A stretch of DNA of 64,000 bases, from the NCBI GenBank assembly GCA_036382855.1, contig DASVPO010000009.1, forward strand, positions 62,001 to 126,000. Reading direction: 5' to 3'. This stretch comes from DASVTR01 sp036382855 (GTDB taxonomy: Bacteria > Acidobacteriota > Blastocatellia > Pyrinomonadales > Pyrinomonadaceae). The notes beneath the pieces are model-generated. The model was not told the DNA's origin, searched no databases, and worked only from the letters and a program-made list of their open reading frames with translations. This document shows positions 1 through 8,760 of the stretch, piece after piece (positions within the stretch are counted from its first letter, which is position 1; each line of letters starts with the position of its first letter). The position numbers were made by a program, and so were the translations under genes.

Positions 1-853
1 ATGCGGGCCAGTTGATTGACATAGCGGCCGTGCCTTGCAAGAGATGCGCCGAAACCTCGTCTGCGTTGAAGCTCTGATAACCGGGCGGCGCATACTTTCC
101 CAGTTCCAACATGAAACGGAGAGCCGCGATGCCTTCGGGACTATTGACGGCCGCACGCCCCTGCGCGTCGAACATCTCCGCACCGAAGGCCCAGAAGATA
201 GGCATGAAGTCTGCGACGACTGCATTGCCCTGCGCCGCACGCATCACGTAGCCGTACATGCGGCTGCCTGCATCGGTCGCGCTCTCCTGCTCGCTGATGG
301 TTCGCGCCGCCGTGAGAACATCGTCCCAGGTCGCAGGCTCTTTCAGGTTATATTTTTGTAGTATGTCTTTGCGATAGAAGAATAGTTGCGAGTTGCCGAC
401 GTAGGGGAGAGCGTAGAGCGCGCCGGTCTCATAAGGATGCTTGCACAAAGCGATTGACGCGGGAAGGAAGTCTTCGTCAGGCCCTTTTTGCCCGCGCTGT
501 TCGTAGAGCGGCTTGAGGTCTGCCAGCACACCTTGCGTCGCAAAGCGCGGAAACCATGGGTCGTCGAGCATTATCAGGTCGTAAGCTCCTGTTTGCGCTT
601 GCAGGTCAATCAGTTCCTTCTCGAAAAGGTTGGCGTAGGGGAAGGCAGCGATGTTGATGTGCACGCCCGTCTGCGCTTCGTAATCTTTGGCCGCCTCCTT
701 GAGCGCATCGCCCTCGACGCCGGAGTTGACAGCGAGCGTCAGTTGCTTTGCGCTGCCGGAATCCTTTCGGCATCCGGCGAGTAGTAAGAGGATGAAGAGA
801 ATGATTGTGAAAAAGAGCGTGACGCCGGACAGACGATTTGACCCGCTTTGCAT
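1..853 (-). CDS. Extracellular sugar-binding lipoprotein of an ABC importer (5' part, runs off the left edge)
   Basis: An open frame of 284 codons starts at ATG 853 and leaves the window without a stop, so the C-terminus is missing. The N-terminus reads as a lipoprotein signal: hydrophobic stretch ending LLLLAGC, with Cys as the lipidated residue. The mature part shows family-1 solute-binding features such as YDLIMLDDPWFPRF, ALPYVGNSQLFFYRKDIL and PATWDDVLTAAR. In this family the lipoprotein captures a sugar or oligosaccharide outside the cytoplasmic membrane and hands it to an ABC permease; the permease genes would lie beyond position 1. The substrate cannot be told from sequence. The ATG at 857 is in another frame and does not lead into this protein. 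Confidence 0.88.
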   Translation of the reverse strand, partial: MQSGSNRLSGVTLFFTIILFILLLLAGCRKDSGSAKQLTLAVNSGVEGDALKEAAKDYEAQTGVHINIAAFPYANLFEKELIDLQAQTGAYDLIMLDDPWFPRFATQGVLADLKPLYEQRGQKGPDEDFLPASIALCKHPYETGALYALPYVGNSQLFFYRKDILQKYNLKEPATWDDVLTAARTISEQESATDAGSRMYGYVMRAAQGNAVVADFMPIFWAFGAEMFDAQGRAAVNSPEGIAALRFMLELGKYAPPGYQSFNADEVSAHLLQGTAAMSINWPA

Positions 854-889
854 GCATGGCCTCGCTTTGTCGCCGTAAGATAAGAGAGC

Positions 890-920
890 TTGTACAGAAC
901 AGGCCAGTCTATTCTACAAT
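890..920 (+). promoter_or_regulatory. Possible promoter of thyA
   Basis: A TTGTAC box at 890-895 and a TACAAT box at 915-920 are separated by 19 nt, slightly longer than the sigma-70 optimum, about 50 nt ahead of thyA. The region lies between divergent genes, so a promoter is expected here. The assignment rests only on box similarity. Confidence 0.3.
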
Positions 921-972
921 CACCAGGCGCTGGCTGCACAAATGATAATCGTCGCCTGACGAGCATAAAGAG

Positions 973-1821
973 ATGAAACAATACCATGAACTGCTGAAAT
1001 CAATTCTGGAACACGGCACACCGCACCATGATCGCACAGGCGTCGGCACGCTCTCTCATTTCGGTTATCAGACAAGATTCGATTTACGGGAAGGCTTTCC
1101 CTTAGTAACGACCAAGCGCGTGCCCTTTCGCTGGGTGGCCGAGGAATTGTTCTGGTTTCTTTCCGGCGATACCGACGAAGCCAACTTGCGCGCGCGCGGC
1201 GTTGACATCTGGAAAGAGTGGGCCGACGAAGCACACACCAGCCGTTTTCAGAGAGAGGCGGGCGACCTTGGGCCAATCTACGGTTATCTCTGGCGCTCTT
1301 TCGGCGGCCACTACCCGGAGCGCGACGGCGTTGACCAGATTGCGCGCCTTCTTGATTTGATTGAACGCAATCCAAACTCACGCCGCCTGATTGTCACGGG
1401 CTGGGACCCGCGCGAGTGTGACAACGTTGACTTGCCGCCGTGTCACACCCTTTTTCAATTCAAGGTCGAGCGAGAGCGCGTACTGCATTGCCAGCTTTAC
1501 CAGCGTTCGGCTGATGCCTTCCTCGGCGTCCCCTTCAATATCAGCTCCTACGCTCTGCTGACTCACCTCATCGCGCACGTCTGCCGTCTCGAACCGGGCG
1601 AATTCATCTACACGCTCGGCGATTATCACATCTACAGCAACCACCTTGAGCAGGTTGAAGAGCTACTTTCCAGAGAGCCGCTGCCTTTGCCGCGCCTCTT
1701 AATCGTTGACACCGGCGAGCGATTGCGCGGCCTCGAAGGGCTGCTCGAAATGCGTTACGAGAATTTACAGCTCATCGGTTACGAGTCGCACGGGAAAATC
1801 GCAGCGCCGGTCGCGGTCTGA
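973..1821 (+). CDS. thyA: Thymidylate synthase
   Basis: 282 residues, near the usual ThyA length. It methylates dUMP to dTMP using methylene-tetrahydrofolate, giving dihydrofolate. Family marks visible are RTGVGT near residue 21 (phosphate-binding Arg), WFLSGDT, and the active-site segment DLPPCHTLFQF with nucleophilic Cys at about 157, followed by LYQRSADAFLGVPFN and the HIYSNHLEQ region. folA follows within 40 nt, the expected pairing because DHFR recycles the dihydrofolate made here. The segment before the catalytic loop reads RRLIVTGWDPRE rather than the common SAWNP form; this is a tolerated variant. Confidence 0.97.
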   Translation: MKQYHELLKSILEHGTPHHDRTGVGTLSHFGYQTRFDLREGFPLVTTKRVPFRWVAEELFWFLSGDTDEANLRARGVDIWKEWADEAHTSRFQREAGDLGPIYGYLWRSFGGHYPERDGVDQIARLLDLIERNPNSRRLIVTGWDPRECDNVDLPPCHTLFQFKVERERVLHCQLYQRSADAFLGVPFNISSYALLTHLIAHVCRLEPGEFIYTLGDYHIYSNHLEQVEELLSREPLPLPRLLIVDTGERLRGLEGLLEMRYENLQLIGYESHGKIAAPVAV

Positions 1822-1860
1822 TTCCGACTCGTGCAAGATACAAGAGAGCTAACGAACGAA

Positions 1861-2337
1861 ATGGCGATCATCGGAATTGTGGCGATTGATAGAAACCTTG
1901 CTATCGGCAAAGGCGGGCAATTGCCTTGGCATTATTCCTCCGACCTCAAGTTTTTCCGTGCACAAACAACGGGCCACGCCTGCGTGATGGGATACAACAC
2001 GTGGCGCACGCTCAAAAAGCCTTTACCTGGAAGGCTCAACGTCGTGCTTAGTCGTCGCTCGGAAATTGCGCCGCAAGGCGGGGTTGTCCTCTTGCGGGAC
2101 AAGCTCGAAGTTCTCTCTTTAGTTCCGTATCTCGGCTGCGATCTGTTTGTCATCGGCGGCCGTCAGATCTACGAAGCTTTCATCGGTGAGATTGACCGCT
2201 GGATTGTCACGGAAATTCCGCTGGCCGTCGAAGGTGCGGACACTTTTATGCCCGCAGCCTTTCTCGAAGGCTTCAAACCTGTCAGGGCGCTTCCGTTGGA
2301 AGAGCAATTAACGGTGAGGTTTTACGAGCGCGCCTGA
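1861..2337 (+). CDS. folA: Dihydrofolate reductase
   Basis: 158 residues from ATG 1861, which gives the canonical start MAIIGIVAIDRNLAIGK; a start ten codons earlier at 1831 is possible but adds residues not expected in the family. It reduces dihydrofolate to tetrahydrofolate with NADPH. Seen are the substrate loop GQLPWHYSSDLKFFR with the catalytic Asp, the NADPH-site segment VMGYNTW, and FVIGGRQIYE. It lies directly after thyA and is presumably cotranscribed, so the dihydrofolate produced by thymidylate synthesis is recycled by the neighbouring gene product. Confidence 0.96.
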   Translation: MAIIGIVAIDRNLAIGKGGQLPWHYSSDLKFFRAQTTGHACVMGYNTWRTLKKPLPGRLNVVLSRRSEIAPQGGVVLLRDKLEVLSLVPYLGCDLFVIGGRQIYEAFIGEIDRWIVTEIPLAVEGADTFMPAAFLEGFKPVRALPLEEQLTVRFYERA

Positions 2338-2371
2338 AACTGCCCGCCCCGCTTTTTCACTTAACGGCTGC

Positions 2372-2400
2372 TTGCTTCTCCTCCCCTGTTTCCGTATAAT
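2372..2400 (+). promoter_or_regulatory. Promoter of the rimP-nusA-infB operon
   Basis: TTGCTT at 2372-2377 and a perfect TATAAT at 2395-2400 stand 17 nt apart, a good sigma-70-type arrangement. The boxes lie about 100 nt ahead of rimP and leave a leader of roughly 95 nt that holds the hairpins described next. Confidence 0.6.
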
Positions 2401-2434
2401 TCGTCTCTTGCTCAGAGCGCGGCGGTTTCGTCCG

Positions 2435-2466
2435 GTGGGTTCGCGCCCACTTTTTCTTTTGGGCGC
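2435..2466 (+). promoter_or_regulatory. Possible attenuator in the rimP leader: two mutually exclusive hairpins
   Basis: GTGGG at 2435-2439 can pair with CCCAC at 2446-2450, a short stem followed at once by TTTTTCTTTT (2451-2460), an intrinsic-terminator layout. Alternatively GCGCCCA at 2443-2449 can pair with TGGGCGC at 2460-2466, a 7-bp stem that loops out the T-run and destroys the first stem. This is what a transcription attenuator looks like, but the first stem is only 5 bp. Confidence 0.4.
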
Positions 2467-2502
2467 AAGAGCATTTTTGAACGAAGGGAGCGGGCCGGGG
2501 CT

Positions 2503-3015
2503 TTGAGCGGGGAAGCGATAGCGGAGCGGGTACAGCAGATTGCGGAGCGCGTCTGCATTGACCACGGCCTCGAACTTGTTCACGCGGAGGTCGCAGGGCC
2601 GGAAGGCAAGCCCATCCTGCGTATCTACATTGATAAGCCGCAGGGTGTGACTCACGAGGATTGCTCCGCAGTCAGTCATCATCTGGGCACGATTCTTGAA
2701 GTTGAGGATTTCATCCATACGCCCTACACGTTGGAGGTTTCCTCGCCGGGACTTGAGCGCGGCCTCTACAAGCGGGCCGACTACGAGCGCTTCGCGGGCA
2801 GTCTTGCCAAGCTTAGAGCCAACCGCGCCATCAACGGCCAGCGCAACTTTCGCGGCCGCATCATTGGGCTTGAAGGCGACGACGTATCGTTTGAGGATAA
2901 GACGAGCGGGCGCGTTATGATTCCACTGGAAGCGGTGGCGAAGGCCAATCTTGAGATTGACGTAGAAGAAGAGTTTCGCCGCGCAAAGGAGCGCGAGCAG
3001 GCTGCCGGTAAGTAA
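2503..3015 (+). CDS. rimP: Ribosome maturation factor RimP
   Basis: 170 residues from a TTG start preceded by GAAGGGAG at 2483-2490. RimP binds the free 30S subunit and helps its late assembly. The N-terminal alpha/beta domain contains LELVHAEVAG and LRIYIDKPQGVTHEDC, with the conserved EVSSPGLERGLYKRADYERF linker; the C-terminal SH3-like barrel follows (GRIIGLEGDDVSFED). The order rimP-nusA-infB-rbfA is one of the best conserved bacterial operons, which makes the call secure. The non-ATG start may keep expression low. Confidence 0.95.
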   Translation: MSGEAIAERVQQIAERVCIDHGLELVHAEVAGPEGKPILRIYIDKPQGVTHEDCSAVSHHLGTILEVEDFIHTPYTLEVSSPGLERGLYKRADYERFAGSLAKLRANRAINGQRNFRGRIIGLEGDDVSFEDKTSGRVMIPLEAVAKANLEIDVEEEFRRAKEREQAAGK

Positions 3016-3138
3016 ACTTGCTGTTAAGTGAAGCAGCCGGAACTGACAACTGAATAAAGAGAAGGTCACGGTTCAAACGTCAAACTACAGCCCTCAAGGC
3101 TGAGGCTGACAATTAACTGCTGACCGCCGACCACTACT

Positions 3139-5151
3139 ATGAGTACATCCATCGCGCAGAACATCGAGACCCTTTGCCAGGAAAAAGGGATTGACCGCGA
3201 ACTCGTCATCGAGGCGATGAAGGAAGCCGTGCGCGCGGCGGCCAAAAAGCAGTTCAAATCGGGCGAAGACATTCAGGTTGACTGGAACGCCGAGACAGGC
3301 ATCGAGCTTTCGGCAACGAAAGTGGTCGTTGAGGAAGTCGCCAATCCGGCGACAGAGTTATCGCTCGACGAAGCGAAGGAGATGGCCGGCGACGAGGTGG
3401 AAATCGGAGATGCGCTCCTGCTGCCTTTGCCGATGGAAGAACTGGGCCGCATCGCCGCGCAAACCGCCAAGCAGATTCTCTTTCAGAAGGTCAGAGACGC
3501 TGAACGCTCAAACATCTACGACCAGTACATAGACAAGATTGGCGACCTCGTCAACGGCTTCGTCAAGCGCTTCGAGCGCGGCAATATCATCGTTGACCTC
3601 GGCAATCTGGAAGCCATCCTGCCGCGCGGCCAGCAATCGCGCGGTGAACAGTGGAATCAGGGCGAGCGCATCCGCGTCGTCATCAACAACGTCTCGAAGG
3701 AATCCAAAGGCCCGCAGGTTGAAGTCTCGCGCACGAGTCCTGAACTCCTTCGTCGTCTCTTTGAAATGGAAGTGCCGGAGATTTACGACGAGACCGTCGT
3801 CATCAAGTCTGCCGTGCGTGAGCCGGGCGAGCGCGCCAAGATTGCCGTCACCAGTAATGAGCGAGATGTTGACCCCGTCGGCGCGTGCGTCGGTATGAAG
3901 GGTTCGCGCGTGCAGGCCATCATCCGCGAGCTACGCGGCGAGAAGATAGACATCATCGAATGGTCTGACGAGCCTTCGGTCTTTGCCGCCAACGCCCTTT
4001 CGCCCGCGAAAGTGAATCAGGTGCGAATCACGGACATCGAGAATCGTCAGATGGAAGTGATTGTTAATGAAGACCAGCTTTCTCTGGCAATCGGCAAGCG
4101 CGGGCAGAACGTGCGCCTCGCCACCAAACTCGTCGGCTGGAATATAGACATTCGTAGCGAAGAAGAACTCAAGAAAGAGGTTGCACAGCAGATGGGCGCG
4201 CTCATCGCTTCGGGCGGCGCTGTTCCGCTCTCCGCGATTGAAGGCGTCACGGCGCAGCAGGCCGATTCCCTTGCCGAGCACGGCATCGCAGACATAGATG
4301 CTCTCGCTTCAACTTCCGTTGACGACCTCGTCGAATATTTAGACGTGAGTCTGGACGAGGCGGAATCAATGCTCAGGGCAGCGCAGGCTGTCATTGAAGC
4401 ACGCGAGGCGACGAAGCGCGCAGCCGAAGCACCGGCAACCGATGAAGAGGCCGCTGGCGAAACTCCCGTAGGAGAAACGACTGCGGACGAAACTGCTGCA
4501 ACTGAAGCTGCGCCCGCCGGAGAGAGCGAGGGCGACGAGCCGACGGCAACTGACGAGACGGTCGCAGCGAGCCAAGCGGAAGATGAAACCGGCACGGCAA
4601 ACGATGAAGAGGCTGCTGGCGTTGATGTTGCTGCTGAAGCGACTGACACAACGGTTGAGCAGCATGCGTTCTCGGCCGAGTTGGATGAAAGCGTTGACCC
4701 CGGCGAAGTCGAGCCGTCTGACGAGATGATTGCGGAGGGCTACGATGAAGCCGTCCGGGATGGCATGCCTTTCAGGGCTGAGACGGAGATTCTCGCGGAG
4801 GATTCCGCAGATCCCGTTGCCATCACGGAAGCAGACCCTATTTCCGAGGGCGAGCTTTTGTTGCAGGAGACAGGGCGCGACCTGCGCCCCGATACCATCA
4901 CTCCCGGCCCTGACATTACGTCAACAGGTGCGGCCATGATTGAGGCCGCAGGCCGCATCGGCGAAGGCGAGCCGCCCGTTGAGGAAGAATCCGGCTTTTC
5001 GCCGCAGGCAGATTTCGCTTCGGAGGCATCGGCTCCCGAAGTTCAGGTCACATCCGCTCCCGTGCCGCAATATCGTGAAGAAGCCGCGCCGGTCGAGAGC
5101 ACAGAAGAAGACGAGAAGCAAACAGATGCTTCACGAGATGCGGCACAGTAA
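3139..5151 (+). CDS. nusA: Transcription termination/antitermination protein NusA with a long acidic tail
   Basis: 670 residues, much longer than the roughly 350-500 usual for NusA. The order is an N-terminal RNA-polymerase-binding domain (about 1-125), S1 domain (about 130-200), two KH domains (GACVGMKGSRVQAI near 250 and LAIGKRGQNVRLA near 320), and a helix-hairpin-helix region (about 355-430). After that comes about 240 residues rich in Glu, Asp, Ala and Thr. NusA binds the elongating polymerase and nascent RNA and modulates pausing, termination and antitermination. The tail is probably disordered; its role is unknown. No ylxR gene follows, unlike many operons of this type. Confidence 0.95.
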   Translation: MSTSIAQNIETLCQEKGIDRELVIEAMKEAVRAAAKKQFKSGEDIQVDWNAETGIELSATKVVVEEVANPATELSLDEAKEMAGDEVEIGDALLLPLPMEELGRIAAQTAKQILFQKVRDAERSNIYDQYIDKIGDLVNGFVKRFERGNIIVDLGNLEAILPRGQQSRGEQWNQGERIRVVINNVSKESKGPQVEVSRTSPELLRRLFEMEVPEIYDETVVIKSAVREPGERAKIAVTSNERDVDPVGACVGMKGSRVQAIIRELRGEKIDIIEWSDEPSVFAANALSPAKVNQVRITDIENRQMEVIVNEDQLSLAIGKRGQNVRLATKLVGWNIDIRSEEELKKEVAQQMGALIASGGAVPLSAIEGVTAQQADSLAEHGIADIDALASTSVDDLVEYLDVSLDEAESMLRAAQAVIEAREATKRAAEAPATDEEAAGETPVGETTADETAATEAAPAGESEGDEPTATDETVAASQAEDETGTANDEEAAGVDVAAEATDTTVEQHAFSAELDESVDPGEVEPSDEMIAEGYDEAVRDGMPFRAETEILAEDSADPVAITEADPISEGELLLQETGRDLRPDTITPGPDITSTGAAMIEAAGRIGEGEPPVEEESGFSPQADFASEASAPEVQVTSAPVPQYREEAAPVESTEEDEKQTDASRDAAQ

Positions 5152-5329
5152 CCAGAGCGTGCGCGTGCGCTTTCCTGCGTGCGCGCAACGCTCCTCGTCC
5201 CCACGGCCTCTTCCGGCTTTGCGCTTTTAACCGAAGCGCTGCGTGCGAAAAGGGTTGCAGGGGCGAGCGTCCCTGAAACCTTTTTGAAGCGCGCGACGCC
5301 GTTTTACCAAAGCGTCGAAGAAGGAGTGC

Positions 5330-8197
5330 ATGACCGTTACCTCCAAGGTTCGCCTGTACGATTTAGCTAAAGACCTGAAGCTCGACACGAAGCGCCTCAT
5401 CGAAGAGGTTCGCCGCGAGGGCGTGGACGTTAGTGTGCCTTCCAACTCGATTTCCAAAGAGTTGGCGGAGAAGATTCGCAACAAGTATTTTCCGAAGAAA
5501 GAACCGACGGTGCAACGCGCCGTCAAAGTCGTCAAGAAGGCGCGCCCCGTTGCTGAAGAGGAAACTCCCGCGACCGAGCCGCAGGCAGACGAAGCCACTC
5601 CGGCCCAGCAACCCGCAACAACCGCTCCACAGCAGCCTGCGCCGGAAACAGCGCCGCCCGATGTCACCAGGACGGCGAGGCCGATGCCTACGCCGCGCGT
5701 CGTCAAGATACTGACGCCGCCTGCGACACGCGCCGAGCGTCCAACCCCTGCCACCACGACGAGCGCCGCCCAGCCCGCACTCGAAACGGACACGGTCGAG
5801 CCTGCACAGCCGCAATCGCCAATCGAAGCGCAGCCAGCGCAGGCCACGAGCGAGACGACTGCGACAACCGAACAACAGAGCGCACCGCCGCCCGCAACCG
5901 TTGCGCCTGCCGCGCCGGAGCAACAACCCACAACTACACAGCCCGCTCCTTCAAGGCAGGTCAGGGTGCTGCGACCAACTACGGAAGCGCTCAGCGAGGG
6001 CGTTGTGCCCGGTCGTCGCGCGCCGGAGCCAATCGCGCAACAGCCGAGCCCAAGCCCGCGCGAGCGCTTCGAGCGACAGGAACGCGCACGCGGGACCGCT
6101 ACCGAACAACGCCCCGAACATCGCACAGACCAGCGCGGCAGCGGCGCGCGTCCTGCCTACGCGCGCGTTGACCGTGGCGGAACGCCCGGCGAGACCGCCA
6201 CACCGCAGACCGTTTACACGCCTCCGCCGAGCGACCGCAAGAAGGGACGCTCGCGCGGCGGCAACGTGCGCGGCGGTCACAAACATGATGATAGGGGTCG
6301 CTTTGAAGACCGTGATTTCATACGCCCGCCGAAGGCTCTCTCTTTAGAAGACCGCATCGCTGGCCGTCTCGAAGTGGCGACGGCGACGAGCGGCGACCTC
6401 AAGCCCGTTCGCATCGTCGAAGGCTCGACCGTCAAAGAGTTTGCGGAAAAGCTCGGCATCAAGCCGAAGGATGTCGTCACACTCCTTTTGCAGCGCGGCG
6501 TCTTCGCGACCATCAACCAGCCTTTGAACGACGACGTGGCGATTGACCTCGGCAAGCGTTTCGGCTTCGATGTCTCCTTCGTGGATTTCGAGGAGATGGT
6601 GGCCGAAGAAGAGTTTGAGGACATTATTAACGTCGGCATCGGAGACTACGTTGAAGAGTCGCGTGCGCCTGTCGTCACCGTCATGGGCCACGTTGACCAC
6701 GGCAAGACTTCCCTGCTCGACGGGATTCGCGCGACGGACGTTGCGGCGGGCGAGGCCGGCGGCATCACTCAACACATCGGCGCTTACAGCGTGCAGGTTC
6801 CGAACCCTGACAATCCGGCTGAGATGCGCCGCGTCGTCTTCCTCGACACGCCCGGCCACGAAGCCTTCACGATGATGCGCGCTCGCGGCGCGAAGGCGAC
6901 GGACGTTGTCGTTCTCGTCGTCGCGGCAGACGACGGCGTGATGCCGCAGACGATTGAAGCCATAGAGCATTCGCGTGCAGCCGGTGTGCCCATCATCGTC
7001 GCCATCAACAAGATTGACAGGCCCGACGCCAACCCGGACCGCGTCAAGCAGGAGCTTGCCAATCAGGGCTTGCAGCCTGTCGAGTGGGGCGGCGACACGG
7101 AAATGGTTCAGGTCTCTGCCAAGAAGCGCGAGAACCTTGACACGCTGCTCGAAACCATTCTGCTCACCACGGACATTCTCGAACTTAAGGCCAGCCCGAC
7201 GCGCCTCGCCTCCGGCGTTGTGCTCGAAGCCAAGCTTGACCGTGGTCGCGGCGCTGTCGCAACCGTGCTCGTGCAGCAGGGCACTTTGCGTGTCGGCGAC
7301 CCGTTCATCGTCGGACAGATTTTCGGCAAGGTGCGCGCGATGTTTGACGACCGTGGACAGGCCATAACGGAAGCAGGCCCGGCAACGCCCGTCGAAGTGC
7401 TAGGGCTTCAGGGCGTGCCGCAGGCGGGTGAATCCTTCCAGGTCGTTGCCGACATCACGCGTGCGCAGCAGATTTCGCATCACCGTCAAATGCTGACTCG
7501 CCAGAACACATTGCTGCAAACCACCAAGCGCGGCATCGAAGCGCTCGGACAGACGGAGATTAAGGAACTGCTCGTCGTCATCAAGGCTGACGTGCAGGGT
7601 TCGGTCGAAGTCTTGAAGAGCACCTTGCAGAAACTTTCGACGAATCAGGTCAAAGTGAAGGTCATACGTTCGGGTGTTGGTGCGATTACGGAATCCGACG
7701 TGCTGCTTGCATCGGCCACACAGGCGGGCGCGTCGCAGACGGCCGTCGTCATCATCGGCTTCAACGTGCGGCCGGAAGTGCGCGCCGCAGAGCTTGCCAA
7801 GCAGGAGGCTGTTGACATTCGCCTGCACTCGATCATCTACAAGGTTGAGGAAGAGATTCGCGCGGCGATGATAGGCATGCTGGAAGCGGTCGAGAAGGAG
7901 CGCATTCTCGGCAAAGCGGAGGTACGCGAAGTCTTCCGCGTGCCGAAGGCTGGCGTCATCGCCGGCTGCATGGTCATTGACGGGACGGTGCGCCGCAACG
8001 CGCGCGCGCGCCTGATTCGCGACGGCATCGTTAGCTGGGAAGGCGGCATCAGCAGCCTGCGCCGCTTCAAGGACGATGCGTCTGAAGTCCGCGAAGGCTT
8101 CGAGTGCGGCATCGGCCTCGAAAACTTCAACGACATCAAGGTCGGCGATCAGATTGAGGCGTACATCGTCGAGAAGGTCGCGGCCACAGAGCTTTAA
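5330..8197 (+). CDS. infB: Translation initiation factor IF-2
   Basis: 955 residues, with AAGGAG just before the ATG. It is the GTPase that brings initiator tRNA to the 30S subunit and promotes subunit joining. The N-terminal IF2_N segment (1-55) is followed by a Pro/Ala/Thr- then Arg/Gly-rich low-complexity stretch to about residue 300 and a second IF2_N-like part. The G domain starts near residue 453 with GHVDHGKTSLL, and DTPGHEAF and NKID are seen. The C-terminal domains include IKADVQGSVEVL and end in the fMet-tRNA-binding barrel. It sits between nusA and rbfA; its stop codon touches a heptamer array. Confidence 0.97.
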   Translation: MTVTSKVRLYDLAKDLKLDTKRLIEEVRREGVDVSVPSNSISKELAEKIRNKYFPKKEPTVQRAVKVVKKARPVAEEETPATEPQADEATPAQQPATTAPQQPAPETAPPDVTRTARPMPTPRVVKILTPPATRAERPTPATTTSAAQPALETDTVEPAQPQSPIEAQPAQATSETTATTEQQSAPPPATVAPAAPEQQPTTTQPAPSRQVRVLRPTTEALSEGVVPGRRAPEPIAQQPSPSPRERFERQERARGTATEQRPEHRTDQRGSGARPAYARVDRGGTPGETATPQTVYTPPPSDRKKGRSRGGNVRGGHKHDDRGRFEDRDFIRPPKALSLEDRIAGRLEVATATSGDLKPVRIVEGSTVKEFAEKLGIKPKDVVTLLLQRGVFATINQPLNDDVAIDLGKRFGFDVSFVDFEEMVAEEEFEDIINVGIGDYVEESRAPVVTVMGHVDHGKTSLLDGIRATDVAAGEAGGITQHIGAYSVQVPNPDNPAEMRRVVFLDTPGHEAFTMMRARGAKATDVVVLVVAADDGVMPQTIEAIEHSRAAGVPIIVAINKIDRPDANPDRVKQELANQGLQPVEWGGDTEMVQVSAKKRENLDTLLETILLTTDILELKASPTRLASGVVLEAKLDRGRGAVATVLVQQGTLRVGDPFIVGQIFGKVRAMFDDRGQAITEAGPATPVEVLGLQGVPQAGESFQVVADITRAQQISHHRQMLTRQNTLLQTTKRGIEALGQTEIKELLVVIKADVQGSVEVLKSTLQKLSTNQVKVKVIRSGVGAITESDVLLASATQAGASQTAVVIIGFNVRPEVRAAELAKQEAVDIRLHSIIYKVEEEIRAAMIGMLEAVEKERILGKAEVREVFRVPKAGVIAGCMVIDGTVRRNARARLIRDGIVSWEGGISSLRRFKDDASEVREGFECGIGLENFNDIKVGDQIEAYIVEKVAATEL

Positions 8198-8198
8198 G

Positions 8199-8278
8199 AA
8201 CAGTGACGAGTGATGAGTGACGAGAACAAGCCTTCGGCTTTTAACTCGTCACTCGTCACTCGTCACTCATCACTGTTT
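8199..8278. repeat. Inverted heptamer array between infB and rbfA (GTGACGA/GTGATGA units)
   Basis: The left arm (8199-8224) has about three 7-nt units of GTGACGA or GTGATGA; the right arm (8245-8275) has inverted copies with one extra unit. The loop holds its own small hairpin AAGCC-TTC-GGCTT. A T-run follows the right arm. The element fills the whole gap from the infB stop to the rbfA start. Confidence 0.85.
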
Positions 8279-8283
8279 TTAAG

Positions 8284-8679
8284 ATGAGAAGGCCGGAAAG
8301 AGTTGCGGACATGCTGCGGGAGGAAATCGCGCAGATAGTCGGCTATGAGTTGGAAGACCCGCGTTTGACAATGGTCACGGTGACGGATGTTCGCGTTTCG
8401 GATAACCTGCGCGACGCACGCGTCTATGTGACGGTGGTGGGCGATGAGGATGAACATGCGGCGGCGCTCTCGGCGCTGCGCCACGCTGCGCCATACGTGC
8501 GCAAGCAACTGGGATTTGCGCTCAACCTGCGCCATACCCCTGAGATACACTTCGTCCGCGATACGGTCGAAGAGCAGGGCCAGCGTGTTGACCAGCTATT
8601 AGAAGAAATCAAGCATGAGCGGGACGAACAAGGTCAGATTCAAGAGTCCCCCGACGAAGAAAGGATAAGTGATGAGTGA
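8284..8679 (+). CDS. rbfA: Ribosome-binding factor A
   Basis: 131 residues. RbfA binds the 30S subunit during maturation of 16S rRNA and in cold adaptation. The KH-like fold is recognisable from RPERVADMLREEIAQIV, DPRLTMVTVTDVRVS, LRDARVYV, LRHTPEIHFVRD and the basic/acidic C-terminal helix. The last residues (ISDE) and the TGA stop are supplied by the first units of the next heptamer array, as in accD, which suggests that the arrays grew or inserted across the original gene end. No clear Shine-Dalgarno site is seen, because the preceding array ends 5 nt before the ATG. Confidence 0.95.
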   Translation: MRRPERVADMLREEIAQIVGYELEDPRLTMVTVTDVRVSDNLRDARVYVTVVGDEDEHAAALSALRHAAPYVRKQLGFALNLRHTPEIHFVRDTVEEQGQRVDQLLEEIKHERDEQGQIQESPDEERISDE

Positions 8680-8754
8680 TGAGTGATGAGTGATGAGTAA
8701 TAAGCGATTGCTTTCTACTCATCACTCATCACTCATCACTCATCACTTTTTTTG
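8667..8754. repeat. Perfect 33-bp inverted heptamer array between rbfA and nrnA (GTGATGA units)
   Basis: Four tandem GTGATGA units in the left arm (8667-8699) are matched exactly by the right arm (8716-8748): a 33-bp perfect stem with a 16-nt loop, followed by a run of seven T. It overlaps the rbfA stop codon and ends about 10 nt before the nrnA ATG. The transcript would form a very stable terminator-like hairpin inside a presumed operon. Confidence 0.95.
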
Positions 8755-8760
8755 AAAACA

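Noticed and set aside
606..987. Two minus-strand frames (606-857 and 739-987) near the left edge
   Set aside because: Both are out of frame with the solute-binding lipoprotein, which starts at 853 and continues past the edge.
2308..3069. A 253-codon minus-strand frame over rimP
   Set aside because: rimP on the plus strand is unmistakable; the antisense frame has no known pattern.
5152..5329. Possible ylxR between nusA and infB
   Set aside because: The gap is the right place and size, and short Cys- and Arg-containing pieces appear in different frames, but no single frame gives a YlxR protein. I cannot show it is a remnant.
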